From NCBI GenBank assembly GCA_030684755.1, contig JAUXXN010000285.1, positions 1 to 14,449 on the forward strand: 14,449 nucleotides of DNA, read 5' to 3'. Source of the DNA: Hydrogenophaga sp. (GTDB lineage: Bacteria > Pseudomonadota > Gammaproteobacteria > Burkholderiales > Burkholderiaceae_C). Within the stretch, counting starts at the first letter, position 1. Each line of letters begins with the position of its first letter. A program made the position numbers and the translations under genes. This document shows, piece by piece, positions 7,052 through 14,449 of the stretch. Below the pieces are notes generated by a model. It was not told the origin of the DNA. It saw only the letters and a program-made list of their open reading frames with translations, and ran no database searches.

Positions 7052-7858
7052 ATGCGAACCGTTGCGCAGCAGGTGGCGTTGGTGGGCCTGCTCATCTTCG
7101 CCTTTGAAAGCGCGATGGCCCAGGCATCGCCCAACGAGGGAAAGCTGGGCCTCAGTGGCAGCATTGGCCTGGGTGTCGCATCCATGCCGTCGTACGAAGG
7201 CAGCTCGAACCGCCGTACCTTGGCTATCCCTTATTTCACGATGAACTACCGCACGCGGGATTGGGGCGAAGTGAGCGTGGGACAGTACGGTCTCGTCTGG
7301 CAAGCCGTCGAAGCGGGCGACTTGCGGATGGGCCTCGTTGTCAACCCCGATGCCGGGCGCATGGCCCGTCAGCCGTCGAAGCTGAATCCCAGGCCCGGGG
7401 ATAAGCGCTTGGCAGGCATGGGTGAAGTACGAGAAAGTACAGAGGCCGGTGTGCTCGTGGGCTACGGACCTTTCAGTCTGTTGGCCCGAAAGTCGCTAGG
7501 CGATAGTGGCCACAAGGGCACCCAAGTGGACATGAGCGTCGCGTGGCCGTTAAAGGTGTCGGACAAGGTCGACGTGAGTTTTGGGGCCGGTCTGACGTGG
7601 GCCGACAAAGACTACATGCAGACTTACTTCGGCGTGACCCCTGCGCAGTCCCTGGCCTCCGGTTTCCGGGCTTACACCCCCAAGGCCGGCGTGCGCAAAT
7701 TCGAACTCAGCGCGAACGCTGAGTACGCGCTCGCCAAAGATTGGAAGTTGCAGGGATCGCTGGCACTGACCCAATTGACCGGCGACGCTGCAGACAGCTC
7801 TCTGGTCGCGCGCAAGTCCAATCCATCGATGTCCTTGGGCATCGCCTATGTATTCTGA
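7052..7858 (+). CDS. MipA/OmpV family outer-membrane protein
   Basis: The protein has 268 residues. MRTVAQQVALVGLLIFAFESAMA is a typical Sec signal peptide with cleavage expected after AMA (before QASP). The mature part begins with a family-like strand (GLSGSIGLGVASMPSYEGS, then RRTLAIPYFTMNYRTRDW). It continues in alternating beta-strand style and ends SMSLGIAYVF, with the C-terminal aromatic expected of outer-membrane barrels. MipA in E. coli was described as a scaffold for murein-synthesis enzymes; OmpV-type relatives are porin-like. The ATG at 7052 is chosen because it places the signal peptide at the N-terminus; 6965 would add 29 polar, His-rich residues and 6842 a further 41. The CPBP protease gene overlaps its 3' end by 11 bases, suggesting co-transcription. 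Confidence 0.85.
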   Translation: MRTVAQQVALVGLLIFAFESAMAQASPNEGKLGLSGSIGLGVASMPSYEGSSNRRTLAIPYFTMNYRTRDWGEVSVGQYGLVWQAVEAGDLRMGLVVNPDAGRMARQPSKLNPRPGDKRLAGMGEVRESTEAGVLVGYGPFSLLARKSLGDSGHKGTQVDMSVAWPLKVSDKVDVSFGAGLTWADKDYMQTYFGVTPAQSLASGFRAYTPKAGVRKFELSANAEYALAKDWKLQGSLALTQLTGDAADSSLVARKSNPSMSLGIAYVF

Positions 7859-8639
7859 GGTTGATTCGGCGCCGGTGGTGTGGGCGATGGGCAAACCCAT
7901 GCCGCAGTACTCACGGTGGCAGGTGTTGGCGGTTTGGGCTGCTGCGGCGCTGCCGATGGCGCTGATGGCCTGGGTGGTGGCACCGTACTTTGCGGCGCGT
8001 GCAGGGGGCGGCTTGGCTTTTGCGAAGTGGCTGATCGGTTGCCTCACACTGGGTCTGGTTTGGCAAGGCATTTTGGTGGCGGTGTTGGTGTGGGTCGAGC
8101 GCGGGAACCTGCGCTGGACCACGCTCAAGGATGCACTGTGGCTGCATGCGCCGTCCGACCCTCGAAGCGGGACGAAGGGCGGCGGGCTGTGGTGGGTGTG
8201 CTTGCCGTTGGTCGTAGGGCTGTGGCTCGCGGGCGCACTGCCTCAGCCCAGCCACGACGAATCGCGCAACTTCGCGGCCTTCATGGGCACCGAGACCGGG
8301 CAGGCTTTCCTGGCCGGCAATTGGCCCTGGTACGGTGTGGTGGTTGTGATGCTCGTGTTCAACACGGTGCTGGGCGAGGAGCTGCTCTTTCGCGGACTGC
8401 TTCTGCCGCGCATGAACCACGCTTTCGGGCGAGCGGATTGGCTTGTCAATGGCGTTTTGTTTGCCGTTTACCACTTGCATACCCCATGGGTGATTCCCTC
8501 CTCTTTGCTGGACGCGTTCTGGTTCGCTGCTCCCTCCAAGTACTACCGCAGCGCGTGGATGGGTATCGTCGTGCACAGCGCGGCCAGTGTGGTGATACTG
8601 GTGATGTTGTGGCCTTTCGTCTGGGCGAAGCGGGGCTGA
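7848..8639 (+). CDS. CPBP family intramembrane glutamic endopeptidase
   Basis: A 263-residue multi-spanning protein. The family's (formerly CAAX/Abi) active-site motifs are visible: GEELLFRG with the catalytic glutamates E177-E178 and R182 (EExxxR), then FAVYHLH with F205 and H209 (FxxxH). A third histidine, H243 in GIVVHSA, fits the last motif. Hydrophobic segments lie around residues 25-45, 65-85, 115-130, 160-175, 198-210 and 240-258. The ATG at 7848 overlaps the MipA/OmpV stop, giving translational coupling; ATG 7887 is an alternative start. Substrates of bacterial CPBP proteases are mostly unknown; some act in bacteriocin immunity or envelope protein processing. The coupling suggests an envelope role, which is inference. 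Confidence 0.88.
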   Translation: MYSEVDSAPVVWAMGKPMPQYSRWQVLAVWAAAALPMALMAWVVAPYFAARAGGGLAFAKWLIGCLTLGLVWQGILVAVLVWVERGNLRWTTLKDALWLHAPSDPRSGTKGGGLWWVCLPLVVGLWLAGALPQPSHDESRNFAAFMGTETGQAFLAGNWPWYGVVVVMLVFNTVLGEELLFRGLLLPRMNHAFGRADWLVNGVLFAVYHLHTPWVIPSSLLDAFWFAAPSKYYRSAWMGIVVHSAASVVILVMLWPFVWAKRG

Positions 8640-8862
8640 AGATGGGGTTGCGTGCTCTTAACGGGCTGACTTGATGCGCGTGCGCAACGCCGGACCATTG
8701 TTTTCTTGTGTTTGCCCCGCCGTGGGCACCCTGCCATCCCTTACCCTCGGGTACCTTGTTGGCTTGGTGCGGCGTCATTCCCTGAAATATGGTTTTTTTG
8801 TTCTTGTCTTTTGTCCCACCGTGTGGCCTGCTGGTTGCCCCGTTGCTTGAACGGGTTTGCCC
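8640..8862. other. Intergenic region between the CPBP and VanZ-like genes
   Basis: This 223-base gap shows no credible gene. It contains a T-rich run (about 8790-8815, including seven consecutive T) that could belong to a promoter or a weak terminator, but no stable stem immediately precedes it. TTGGCT at about 8760 and TGAAAT about 18 bases downstream form a possible but unconvincing promoter pair for the next gene. Confidence 0.25.
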
Positions 8863-9867
8863 ATGAACCACTGGTTCCGTCTGGCGCTGGCTTTGGTGCT
8901 GACGGTTTTTGTCACCCAGCATGGTGTGCGTTATGAGGTGCTGAGCCAATTTTCACCATCGCCTTGGGTTGCTGATGTACGCCTGCACAGCCAGCCCACG
9001 TTGTCGGCCTTGGACTCGGCGCCGGGAGGTTGGCGGCTGGAGGCAACGGACCAAAAAGCGCACCGGGGCGTGAGCTGGCAGTTTGCGGTGCCGCATGGCG
9101 CGCAAGCGGTGCGGGTTCAGGCGCGGGTAGACATTGCCGATGTGGTCCAGGGCCCGAAGCGCTGGGAGCGGGCCAGTGTGGCGCTGCGGCAGGTCGCTGC
9201 GCAGGCCAAGCCCAGGGAGCGTTCGGTGTTCGGCGAAGCCGGCACGCTGAATCGGCAGGTGGATGAGGTTCACCTGCTGTTGCCCGGTGCGGAGTCGGTG
9301 CAGTTGCTGGTGCGTTTGCTGCGAGCCTCCGGCAGCATGGAGGTGCACGGTTTGCAACTGAGCTTTTTGACTGAGCGCAGCGGCATGGGCTGGGCGGTTG
9401 TGGGTGTGTGGCTGGTGTGGGTTTGGGGTTTTGCTGGTTTGGGCTGGGCCTGGTTGCATGGGGTTCAAAACCGCTGGTTGCCAGTTGTGGGGGCGGCTCT
9501 GGTGTTGTCGGCGGTGACTTTGCCCGGCGCCGGGCGCGACGCGCTGGCGCAGTGGTTGGTTGCAGGGCCGGGTTTTTCATCGGCGTTGGTTTTTCACCCC
9601 ATGGTCAATGTGGTGGTGCATGGGCTGATGTTTGGGCTTGCGGCGGTGCTGCTGGCGCTGAACCGCCCCGATTGGTCGCTGCCACGTTGCCTGGCCGAGC
9701 TGGCTTTGCTGGCCGCTTGTTCAGAGGTGGTGCAAAAGCTGGTGCCCGGTCGCTCTGCCGAGTGGTTTGACTTTCGGGTGGACTTGGCGGGTGTGGCGCT
9801 GGGGCTGTTGCTGGTTTGGGTTTGGCGCGACGGTGGGCGCTCTTGGCTGCGCCGCCGCAGGCTTTGA
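8863..9867 (+). CDS. Membrane protein with VanZ-like C-terminal half
   Basis: The protein has 334 residues. An N-terminal hydrophobic anchor (LALALVLTVFV, residues 7-17) precedes a soluble segment of about 150 residues rich in beta-type sequence (WQFAVPHGAQAVRVQARVD), probably outside the cytoplasm. Then come several membrane helices (GWAVVGVWLVWVWGFAGLGW, WLPVVGAALVLSAV, VVVHGLMFGLAAVLLAL, LAELALLAACSE). The segment SEVVQKLVPGRSAEWFDFRVD plus LAGVALGLLL matches the VanZ-like signature (ExxQ...PGR...D...N/AxxG). VanZ gives low-level teicoplanin resistance in enterococci; the function of proteobacterial relatives is unknown. I chose ATG 8863 (MNHWFRL) over 8857 by its fit to the anchor; neither has a clear Shine-Dalgarno sequence. 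It ends 46 bases before the LysR gene. Confidence 0.7.
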   Translation: MNHWFRLALALVLTVFVTQHGVRYEVLSQFSPSPWVADVRLHSQPTLSALDSAPGGWRLEATDQKAHRGVSWQFAVPHGAQAVRVQARVDIADVVQGPKRWERASVALRQVAAQAKPRERSVFGEAGTLNRQVDEVHLLLPGAESVQLLVRLLRASGSMEVHGLQLSFLTERSGMGWAVVGVWLVWVWGFAGLGWAWLHGVQNRWLPVVGAALVLSAVTLPGAGRDALAQWLVAGPGFSSALVFHPMVNVVVHGLMFGLAAVLLALNRPDWSLPRCLAELALLAACSEVVQKLVPGRSAEWFDFRVDLAGVALGLLLVWVWRDGGRSWLRRRRL

Positions 9868-9913
9868 CAACCAGATCACATCAGATTGCGTTTGCGCCGT
9901 TAAGCTTGTTGCC

Positions 9914-10810
9914 ATGAACCTCCGTTTTGTTGAAGCCTTTTACTGGGTCGTTTCGCTCAAGAGTGTGTCTCGCGCGGCGGAAAAGTTGTTCATCTCCCAG
10001 TCGGCCATGTCCAGCCGTGTGAGCGCACTGGAAGAGGAGCTGGGCGTTTTGTTGCTGGATCGGCGTGACAAACAATTTCGCCTCACCATGGCGGGTATGC
10101 GCTTCTTTAACCATGCGCAGAAGCTGCTGGCATTGCACCGTGACATCAAAGCGGAAATGAGTGCAACCGGTGGCAACGGGTCATCTGCTGTCTCTTTGCG
10201 TATCGGTGTGATCGAGTCGGTGTTGCATTCGTGGTTGATCGATTGGATAACCGATATGCGCAAAAGCAGCCCAGGTTTTGAACTGGAGCTGACCGTAGAG
10301 ACCACACCAGTGTTGATCGACCAAGTACGCCGAGGGGCTTTGGATTTGGTTTTTTCCGCCATGCCCACCACAGGCGAAGGTTTACGCAGCCGCGCCTTGC
10401 CGTCCATGGATATGGCATTTGTGGGGCACACAAATTTGCACCTAAAGCCCTGTTATGGCTTGGCCGATTTGGCCGAGTTGGAGCTGCTGACCTTTCAACG
10501 GGGATCGCAACCCCATGCCGCTTTGATGGACTTGTTTCGCTCGTCTGGCCTGGAGCTCAGGCGCTTGCACAACATCTCCTCTATTTCAGCCATGGTGCAG
10601 TTGGTTGAAGGTGGCCTGGGTGTGGCGACGTTGCCTGTGGCCGCCATACATCGACTGGCTGGCCATTTGCCGTTAAAAATTCTCAAATGCGACACCGCAT
10701 TGCCGCCGCTGCCGGTTCATGCCAGTTACCGCGAAGACCCGACTTCGGCGGTCGCGTTGGATGTGCTGGATGCAGCGTTTTCATTCATAAGGGTTTACAC
10801 CAATCATTGA
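9914..10810 (+). CDS. LysR family transcriptional regulator
   Basis: The protein has 298 residues, the usual length for the family. The N-terminal winged helix-turn-helix is clear: FVEAFYWVVSLKSVSRAAEK, then LFISQSAMSSRVSALEEELG, then LLLDRRDKQFRLTMAG (residues 5-61). A linker helix follows, and an effector-binding domain covers about residues 90-295 (LRIGVIESVLHSWL, LDLVFSAMPTTG, ISAMVQLVEGGLGVATLP). The last of these is the typical second-lobe motif. The ATG at 9914 places the HTH at the standard distance. It lies just upstream of, and in the same direction as, the DUF1445-TRAP genes, with a 113-base gap, so it most likely regulates them in response to the transported acid. Most LysR genes diverge from their targets; here the orientation is tandem. 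Confidence 0.93.
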   Translation: MNLRFVEAFYWVVSLKSVSRAAEKLFISQSAMSSRVSALEEELGVLLLDRRDKQFRLTMAGMRFFNHAQKLLALHRDIKAEMSATGGNGSSAVSLRIGVIESVLHSWLIDWITDMRKSSPGFELELTVETTPVLIDQVRRGALDLVFSAMPTTGEGLRSRALPSMDMAFVGHTNLHLKPCYGLADLAELELLTFQRGSQPHAALMDLFRSSGLELRRLHNISSISAMVQLVEGGLGVATLPVAAIHRLAGHLPLKILKCDTALPPLPVHASYREDPTSAVALDVLDAAFSFIRVYTNH

Positions 10811-10923
10811 AAAAGTCGATGATCCAAGTGAAAAATTATCTGTTTGCATGTGAAAGGGGGGCACGAGCAGAATTCGCCCAACGCTGAAGAAATGGCTTTA
10901 GCGAATCGCAAACGGAGCTTGAT
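10811..10923 (+). promoter_or_regulatory. Probable LysR-controlled promoter region
   Basis: The 113-base gap between the LysR gene and the DUF1445 gene is AT-richer at its left end. A degenerate dyad, TTTAGCGAATCGCAAA (10897-10912), has the T-N11-A layout of LysR-type boxes, but it lies very close to the ribosome-binding site, which would suit repression better than activation. GTGAAA occurs twice (about 10829 and 10850). GGAG (10914-10917) with 6-base spacing marks the GTG start at 10924. No strong -35/-10 pair was identified. Confidence 0.35.
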
Positions 10924-11784
10924 GTGAATTCTGCAGTCTTGAAGTCAATTCAGTTCGAACCCACCGCATCGGGGTGCGGTCCGAAGGCCAGTCAACATGT
11001 GTCCAACGGCACCGCAGGCGATCTGATTAGAGCCCCCATCCGTGCCGGAACCTGGACCAGCCACACCAGTGGATTGAGTCGAGATTTGGTGCAAGGCAAT
11101 GTGGTCATCCTGCCGCAAGCCTTGGCGACCGATTTTCTGCGCTACTGCCAGCGAAACCCAAAACCCTGCCCTTTGCTGGCCGTGTCTGAGCCGGGCGACC
11201 CCATGTTGCCTGCGCTGGGTCGGGACATCGATATTCGCAGCGACGTGCCACGTTACCGCGTGTGGCGCAACGGCGAGTTGGTTGACGAGCCCTCGAACAT
11301 CGCAGCGCTTTGGCAGGATGACCTGGTTACCTTCGTCATCGGTTGCTCTTTCTCCTTCGAGCAGGCGCTGCTCGACTCCGGGATTCCGCTGCGCCACGTT
11401 GAACAACAGCGCAATGTGGCCATGTACCGCACCAACATCGCCACCAACGCAGCCGGTCCTTTCAACGGCCCCATGGTGGTGACGATGCGGCCGATGAAAG
11501 CGACGGATGCCATACGTGCCATCCAAATCACCTCGCGTTTTCCCAATGTGCACGGCGCACCTGTTCATATAGGCAGCCCTTCATTGATTGGCATTGATGA
11601 CCTGTCCCAACCTCACTATGGCGACCCGGTCGAGGTCAAAGCCGATGAGTTGCCTGTGTTTTGGGCTTGCGGCGTGACACCACAGGCCGCCATTACACAG
11701 GCCCGTCCCGAGTTCTGTATCACCCATGCACCGGGTGCCATGCTGATCACTGACTTGCTGAACCACCAGCTGGCCAGTTTTTGA
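10924..11784 (+). CDS. DUF1445 family protein (D-glutamate cyclase / putative hydro-lyase)
   Basis: The protein has 286 residues. Family landmarks are [29 protein letters not shown] (in part), [101 protein letters not shown] and the C-terminal [13 protein letters not shown]. The vertebrate relative DGLUCY converts D-glutamate to 5-oxo-D-proline. Bacterial members are annotated as putative hydro-lyases, and related genes occur near 5-oxoprolinase genes. The start is GTG at 10924, supported by GGAG 6 bases upstream. It heads the operon with dctP (72-base gap). The likely role is processing the solute brought in by the TRAP transporter; the exact substrate is not deducible here. Confidence 0.85.
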   Translation: MNSAVLKSIQFEPTASGCGPKASQHVSNGTAGDLIRAPIRAGTWTSHTSGLSRDLVQGNVVILPQALATDFLRYCQRNPKPCPLLAVSEPGDPMLPALGRDIDIRSDVPRYRVWRNGELVDEPSNIAALWQDDLVTFVIGCSFSFEQALLDSGIPLRHVEQQRNVAMYRTNIATNAAGPFNGPMVVTMRPMKATDAIRAIQITSRFPNVHGAPVHIGSPSLIGIDDLSQPHYGDPVEVKADELPVFWACGVTPQAAITQARPEFCITHAPGAMLITDLLNHQLASF

Positions 11785-11856
11785 GTTGGCGTCAACGCTG
11801 CATGGCACGACGTCGTTTTTTTGAGTTCCCACAACCGACCTTTCAGGAGTCTCGCG

Positions 11857-12831
11857 ATGAAGAAATTTGTATTTGCTCTAGCTGCGACCGCAGTTGCCAC
11901 CCTGGCACAAGCCCAGACGAAATGGGATCTGCCATCGGGCTACGGTGCCAACACTTTCCACGTGCAAAATTTGCAGTACTTCGCAGATGAGGTGGACAAA
12001 GCCACGAGCGGCAAACTCAAGATCACCTTGCACCCGGGTGCGTCGCTGTTCAAAGCAAACGAAATCAAACGTGCGGTGCAGTCAGGCCAAGCGCCGATTG
12101 GTGAGTTCATTTTGTCAGGTGCATCGAATGAAAATGCCTTGTTCGGTATTGATGCTATTCCCTTCTTGGCCACGACGTATTCCGCAGCAAAGAAGCTCAA
12201 CGACATTTCCAATCCCTACTTGGAAAAGTTGCTTGCTTCTCAGGGCTTGAAGCTGCTTTACGCCGTGCCCTGGCCTGGTCAGTCCCTTTATTCAACGAAG
12301 GCGATTACCTCATTTCAAGACTTGAAAGGCACCAAGATGCGTGCCTACAACCCGGCTACCACCCGTATTGCTGAGTTGGTTGGGGCACAACCCGTGACCA
12401 TTCAATTGGCCGAATTGGGCCAGGCTTTAGCCACCGGTGCTGTGGATAACTTTCTCACATCCAGCAGCAGTGGCGTGGACAGCAAACTGCATGAGCACGC
12501 CAAGTTTTTCTATGACGTGAATGCTTGGTTGCCTCGCAACGCCTTGGTGGTCAATCAAAAAGCGTTTGATGCGCTTGATCAGCCAACACAGGCCGCTGTG
12601 GTCAAAATTGCTGCAGTTGCGCAAGCACGGGGTTGGAAAGAAAGCGAACGACAGGACGATGAGAACCTCAAAGTACTGGAGTCAAAAGGAATGAAGGTCG
12701 ACCGTGGCAACGAAGCCCTGAAGCGCGAGCTTAAAGTCATCGGTGATCGCATCACCGGTGAATGGCTGCGCAACGCCAGCGCTGATGGCAAAGCCGCCTT
12801 GGAAGCTTACCGCGCAACCCAGGGCAAGTAA
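11857..12831 (+). CDS. dctP: TRAP transporter substrate-binding protein (DctP family)
   Basis: The protein has 324 residues. A Sec signal peptide, MKKFVFALAATAVATLAQA, is followed by the mature start QTKWDLPSGYG. The fold signature is complete: HVQNLQYFADEVDKATSGKL, then HPGASLFKANEIKRAVQSG, ALFGIDAIPFL, a PWPGQSLYSTKAI strand, and LKGTKMRAYNPATTRIAEL with R162 at the position of the arginine that binds the ligand carboxylate in TRAP binding proteins. The C-terminal helices (QARGWKESERQD to EAYRATQGK) are typical. AGGAG (11845-11849) lies 7 bases before the ATG. It would capture an organic acid in the periplasm and deliver it to the DctQM permease encoded next. The substrate cannot be told from sequence; the DUF1445 neighbour hints at an amino-acid-derived acid. 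Confidence 0.93.
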   Translation: MKKFVFALAATAVATLAQAQTKWDLPSGYGANTFHVQNLQYFADEVDKATSGKLKITLHPGASLFKANEIKRAVQSGQAPIGEFILSGASNENALFGIDAIPFLATTYSAAKKLNDISNPYLEKLLASQGLKLLYAVPWPGQSLYSTKAITSFQDLKGTKMRAYNPATTRIAELVGAQPVTIQLAELGQALATGAVDNFLTSSSSGVDSKLHEHAKFFYDVNAWLPRNALVVNQKAFDALDQPTQAAVVKIAAVAQARGWKESERQDDENLKVLESKGMKVDRGNEALKRELKVIGDRITGEWLRNASADGKAALEAYRATQGK

Positions 12832-12842
12832 GTGATGGAGAA

Positions 12843-12906
12843 ATGAGATCTCATCAGGCGTTGAGGGTTCTCTGAATAAGACCCAGATCGTTTGACGATC
12901 TGGGTC
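12843..12906 (+). terminator. Strong intercistronic hairpin between dctP and dctQ
   Basis: GACCCAGATCGT (12880-12891) and ACGATCTGGGTC (12895-12906) form a perfect 12-bp stem with the 3-base loop TTG. No T-run follows, so a complete Rho-independent stop is unlikely. A separate 12-bp perfect palindrome, ATGAGATCTCAT (12843-12854), lies just upstream. Placed after the abundant binding-protein cistron, the hairpin probably protects the dctP mRNA 3' end and lowers downstream dctQM expression, as known for binding-protein operons. Confidence 0.65.
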
Positions 12907-12996
12907 CAGAAGACGCTGCAGCAGTCATGGCTCCTGACGGCTCTACCAAAAAATAATTTAATTTATTCTCAAGTTTTTTCTTTGAGAGGAAGCGCT

Positions 12997-13509
12997 GTGT
13001 CCAAACTAGTGAACTCGTTTTACAAACTGCTGATTATCTTGGCCGCAATGGCGATGGTGTCGGCCTTCATGTGCGTGATGTTGGGCATTTTGGGTCGCCA
13101 ATTTGACTTCAATATCCGTGGTTTGGATGCATACGCAGGTTATTCCATCGCAGCCGCTTTGTTCTTGGCGCTGCCCGATACCTTGCGCAAAGGGGATCAC
13201 ATACGGGTTACCCTGTTGTTGCAGCAACTGCCCTCCAAGGTGCGTAATGTGTTTGAGTACTGGGGCTTGATTGCTGGCGCAGGTTTGTCGATGTACCTGG
13301 CTTGGTTTGCCTGCCGTTTGGCTTGGCAGTCCCACAGTTTTAATGACATCTCACAAGGCGCTGACGCAACCCCTTTGTGGATACCGCAAATTGCGATGGC
13401 TCTGGGCTGTATCGGGTTTGCTCTGGCTATGTTGGATGCTTTGTTGGCGCGCCTTCAAGGACGTACTTTTTTTGCAGTGGGCGAAGCCGAAACTGCCAAT
13501 ATTGAATAA
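12997..13509 (+). CDS. dctQ: TRAP transporter small permease subunit (DctQ family)
   Basis: The protein has 170 residues with four membrane helices: LLIILAAMAMVSAFMCVMLG, AYAGYSIAAALFLALP, WGLIAGAGLSMYLAWFACRL and IPQIAMALGCIGFALAML. The family signature GILGRQF near the end of helix 1, the LRKGDHIRV segment and the C-terminal TPLWIPQIAMALG are all present. The start is GTG at 12997 with GAGAGGA (12984-12990) 6 bases upstream. The frame is open back to 12892, but that extension would be translated through the hairpin and an AT-rich leader, so it is rejected. DctQ couples DctM to the binding protein in Na+-driven, ATP-independent uptake. Confidence 0.9.
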   Translation: MSKLVNSFYKLLIILAAMAMVSAFMCVMLGILGRQFDFNIRGLDAYAGYSIAAALFLALPDTLRKGDHIRVTLLLQQLPSKVRNVFEYWGLIAGAGLSMYLAWFACRLAWQSHSFNDISQGADATPLWIPQIAMALGCIGFALAMLDALLARLQGRTFFAVGEAETANIE

Positions 13510-13539
13510 ACCACAATAACCAAAATAAGAGCAAAGAAA

Positions 13540-14449
13540 ATGGATATCTACATTGCTGGTTTATTGATTGTGATTTTGATCGCCATCCTCGCCTCAGGGC
13601 TGTGGATTGGCCTCAGTTTGCTGGGTGTGGCTGTTGTTGCCATGGAGGTGTTCACCCCAAAATCGGGTGGCGACAGCATGGTGCTCACCATCTGGGGGTC
13701 CACCTCCAGTTGGACACTCACGGCTTTGCCCCTCTTCTTGTGGATGGGTGAGATCCTCTTCCGCTCCAAACTCACTTCTGACATGTTTAAGGGGTTGGCA
13801 CCTTGGTTGAACAACATTCCAGGTCGTTTGTTGCACACCAATGTGATTGGCTGCGGCATTTTTGCAGCGGTGTCTGGCTCCAGTGCCGCTACCTGCGCCA
13901 CCATCGGCAAGATCACCTTGCCTGAGTTGAAAAAACGCGGTTACCCCGACAACATTTCCATGGGTTCGCTCGCGGGGGCAGGCACCTTCGGCCTCTTGAT
14001 TCCACCGTCCATCATCATGATTGTTTATGGCGTGGCGGCGGATGTGTCTATTTCCAAGCTGTTTGTGGCCGGTGTGATTCCAGGCGTGGGATTGATGTTG
14101 CTTTTCACCATTTACATCATGGTGTGGTCTTTGCTCAACAAAGACAAAATTCCTGCTGCAGATATGCAAATGAGCTTTGTCGACAAGCTCAAGTCCAGCA
14201 GGCACCTGATTCCTATCGTGGCCTTGATCTGTGTGGTGATTGGTGCCATTTACAGCGGCATTGCAACCGCCACTGAATCGGCCGCCATGGGCGTGCTGGG
14301 TTCCTTGATTCTGTCCAAAATTGAAGGTTCTCTCACTTGGAAAACATTCAAAGACGGACTCTTCGCCGCTTGCCGGGTCTACTGCATGATTGGGCTGATT
14401 CTAGCTGGTGCCGCCTTTCTCACATTGGCTATGGGTTTTATTGGATTGC
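13540..14449 (+). CDS. dctM: TRAP transporter large permease subunit (DctM family), 3' end beyond window
   Basis: The first 303 residues are present; family members are about 425 aa. It starts MDIYIAGLLIVILIAILASG, with AAGAG about 10 bases upstream of the ATG. The ion-transporter-superfamily core is clear: TALPLFLWMGEILFRS, then IFAAVSGSSAATCATIG, LPELKKRGYPDNIS, AGAGTFGLLIPPSIIMIVYG, VAGVIPGVGLML and TATESAAMGV. The frame is intact to the window edge. It forms the transport channel that moves the acid with sodium ions and lies 30 bases after dctQ in the same operon. Confidence 0.93.
   Translation, partial: MDIYIAGLLIVILIAILASGLWIGLSLLGVAVVAMEVFTPKSGGDSMVLTIWGSTSSWTLTALPLFLWMGEILFRSKLTSDMFKGLAPWLNNIPGRLLHTNVIGCGIFAAVSGSSAATCATIGKITLPELKKRGYPDNISMGSLAGAGTFGLLIPPSIIMIVYGVAADVSISKLFVAGVIPGVGLMLLFTIYIMVWSLLNKDKIPAADMQMSFVDKLKSSRHLIPIVALICVVIGAIYSGIATATESAAMGVLGSLILSKIEGSLTWKTFKDGLFAACRVYCMIGLILAGAAFLTLAMGFIGL

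Noticed and set aside
12892..12996. 35-residue N-terminal extension of DctQ
   Set aside because: It would start inside the hairpin loop and has no ribosome-binding site. The GTG at 12997 has GAGAGGA at proper spacing and gives the usual family length.

Overview
The window looks like chromosomal DNA of a betaproteobacterium, most likely a Comamonadaceae-type member of the Burkholderiales. The support is a high-GC coding style, a TRAP carboxylate transporter behind a LysR regulator, a MipA/OmpV porin-like protein, and copies of a short C/G-rich palindromic repeat in and between genes. No rRNA, tRNA, CRISPR array or complete insertion sequence was seen. All family assignments come from reading protein motifs by eye, without database searches.

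Region 1 (1-5258) is an accessory, defence-like segment. After two tiny possible ORFs, a KilA-N domain DNA-binding protein is read leftwards. Diverging from it is a very large MmeI-like (type IIG/IIL) restriction-modification enzyme with nuclease, helical spacer, N6-adenine methyltransferase, target-recognition and C-terminal parts in one gene. Its reading frame is broken by a -1 shift near 3565-3625, between the methyltransferase and target-recognition parts. The downstream half carries an in-frame palindromic-repeat insertion and a long Ala-rich linker. A 26-bp perfect palindrome lies inside the KilA-N gene.

Region 2 (5259-6835) is debris. It holds a 30-codon piece resembling the C-terminus of phosphoketolase, a DUF4143-type AAA ATPase inactivated by a frameshift and an internal deletion, and a one-helix membrane-protein remnant.

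Region 3 (6840-9867) holds envelope genes. A MipA/OmpV outer-membrane protein overlaps a CPBP intramembrane protease by 11 bases. A membrane protein with an N-terminal extracytoplasmic domain and a VanZ-like C-terminal half follows.

Region 4 (9914-14449) is lower in GC and metabolically coherent. It encodes a LysR regulator, a DUF1445 (D-glutamate cyclase/putative hydro-lyase family) enzyme, and a tripartite TRAP transporter (DctP, DctQ, DctM; DctM runs off the window). A strong 12-bp-stem hairpin sits between dctP and dctQ and probably sets differential expression. The simplest reading is regulated uptake and first-step processing of a small organic or amino-acid-derived acid, possibly D-glutamate or 5-oxoproline-like.

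I found no clearly new multi-gene system. The most unusual objects are the KilA-N/MmeI-like pair with its internal palindrome, the repeat insertion in the restriction enzyme, and the DUF1445-TRAP operon.
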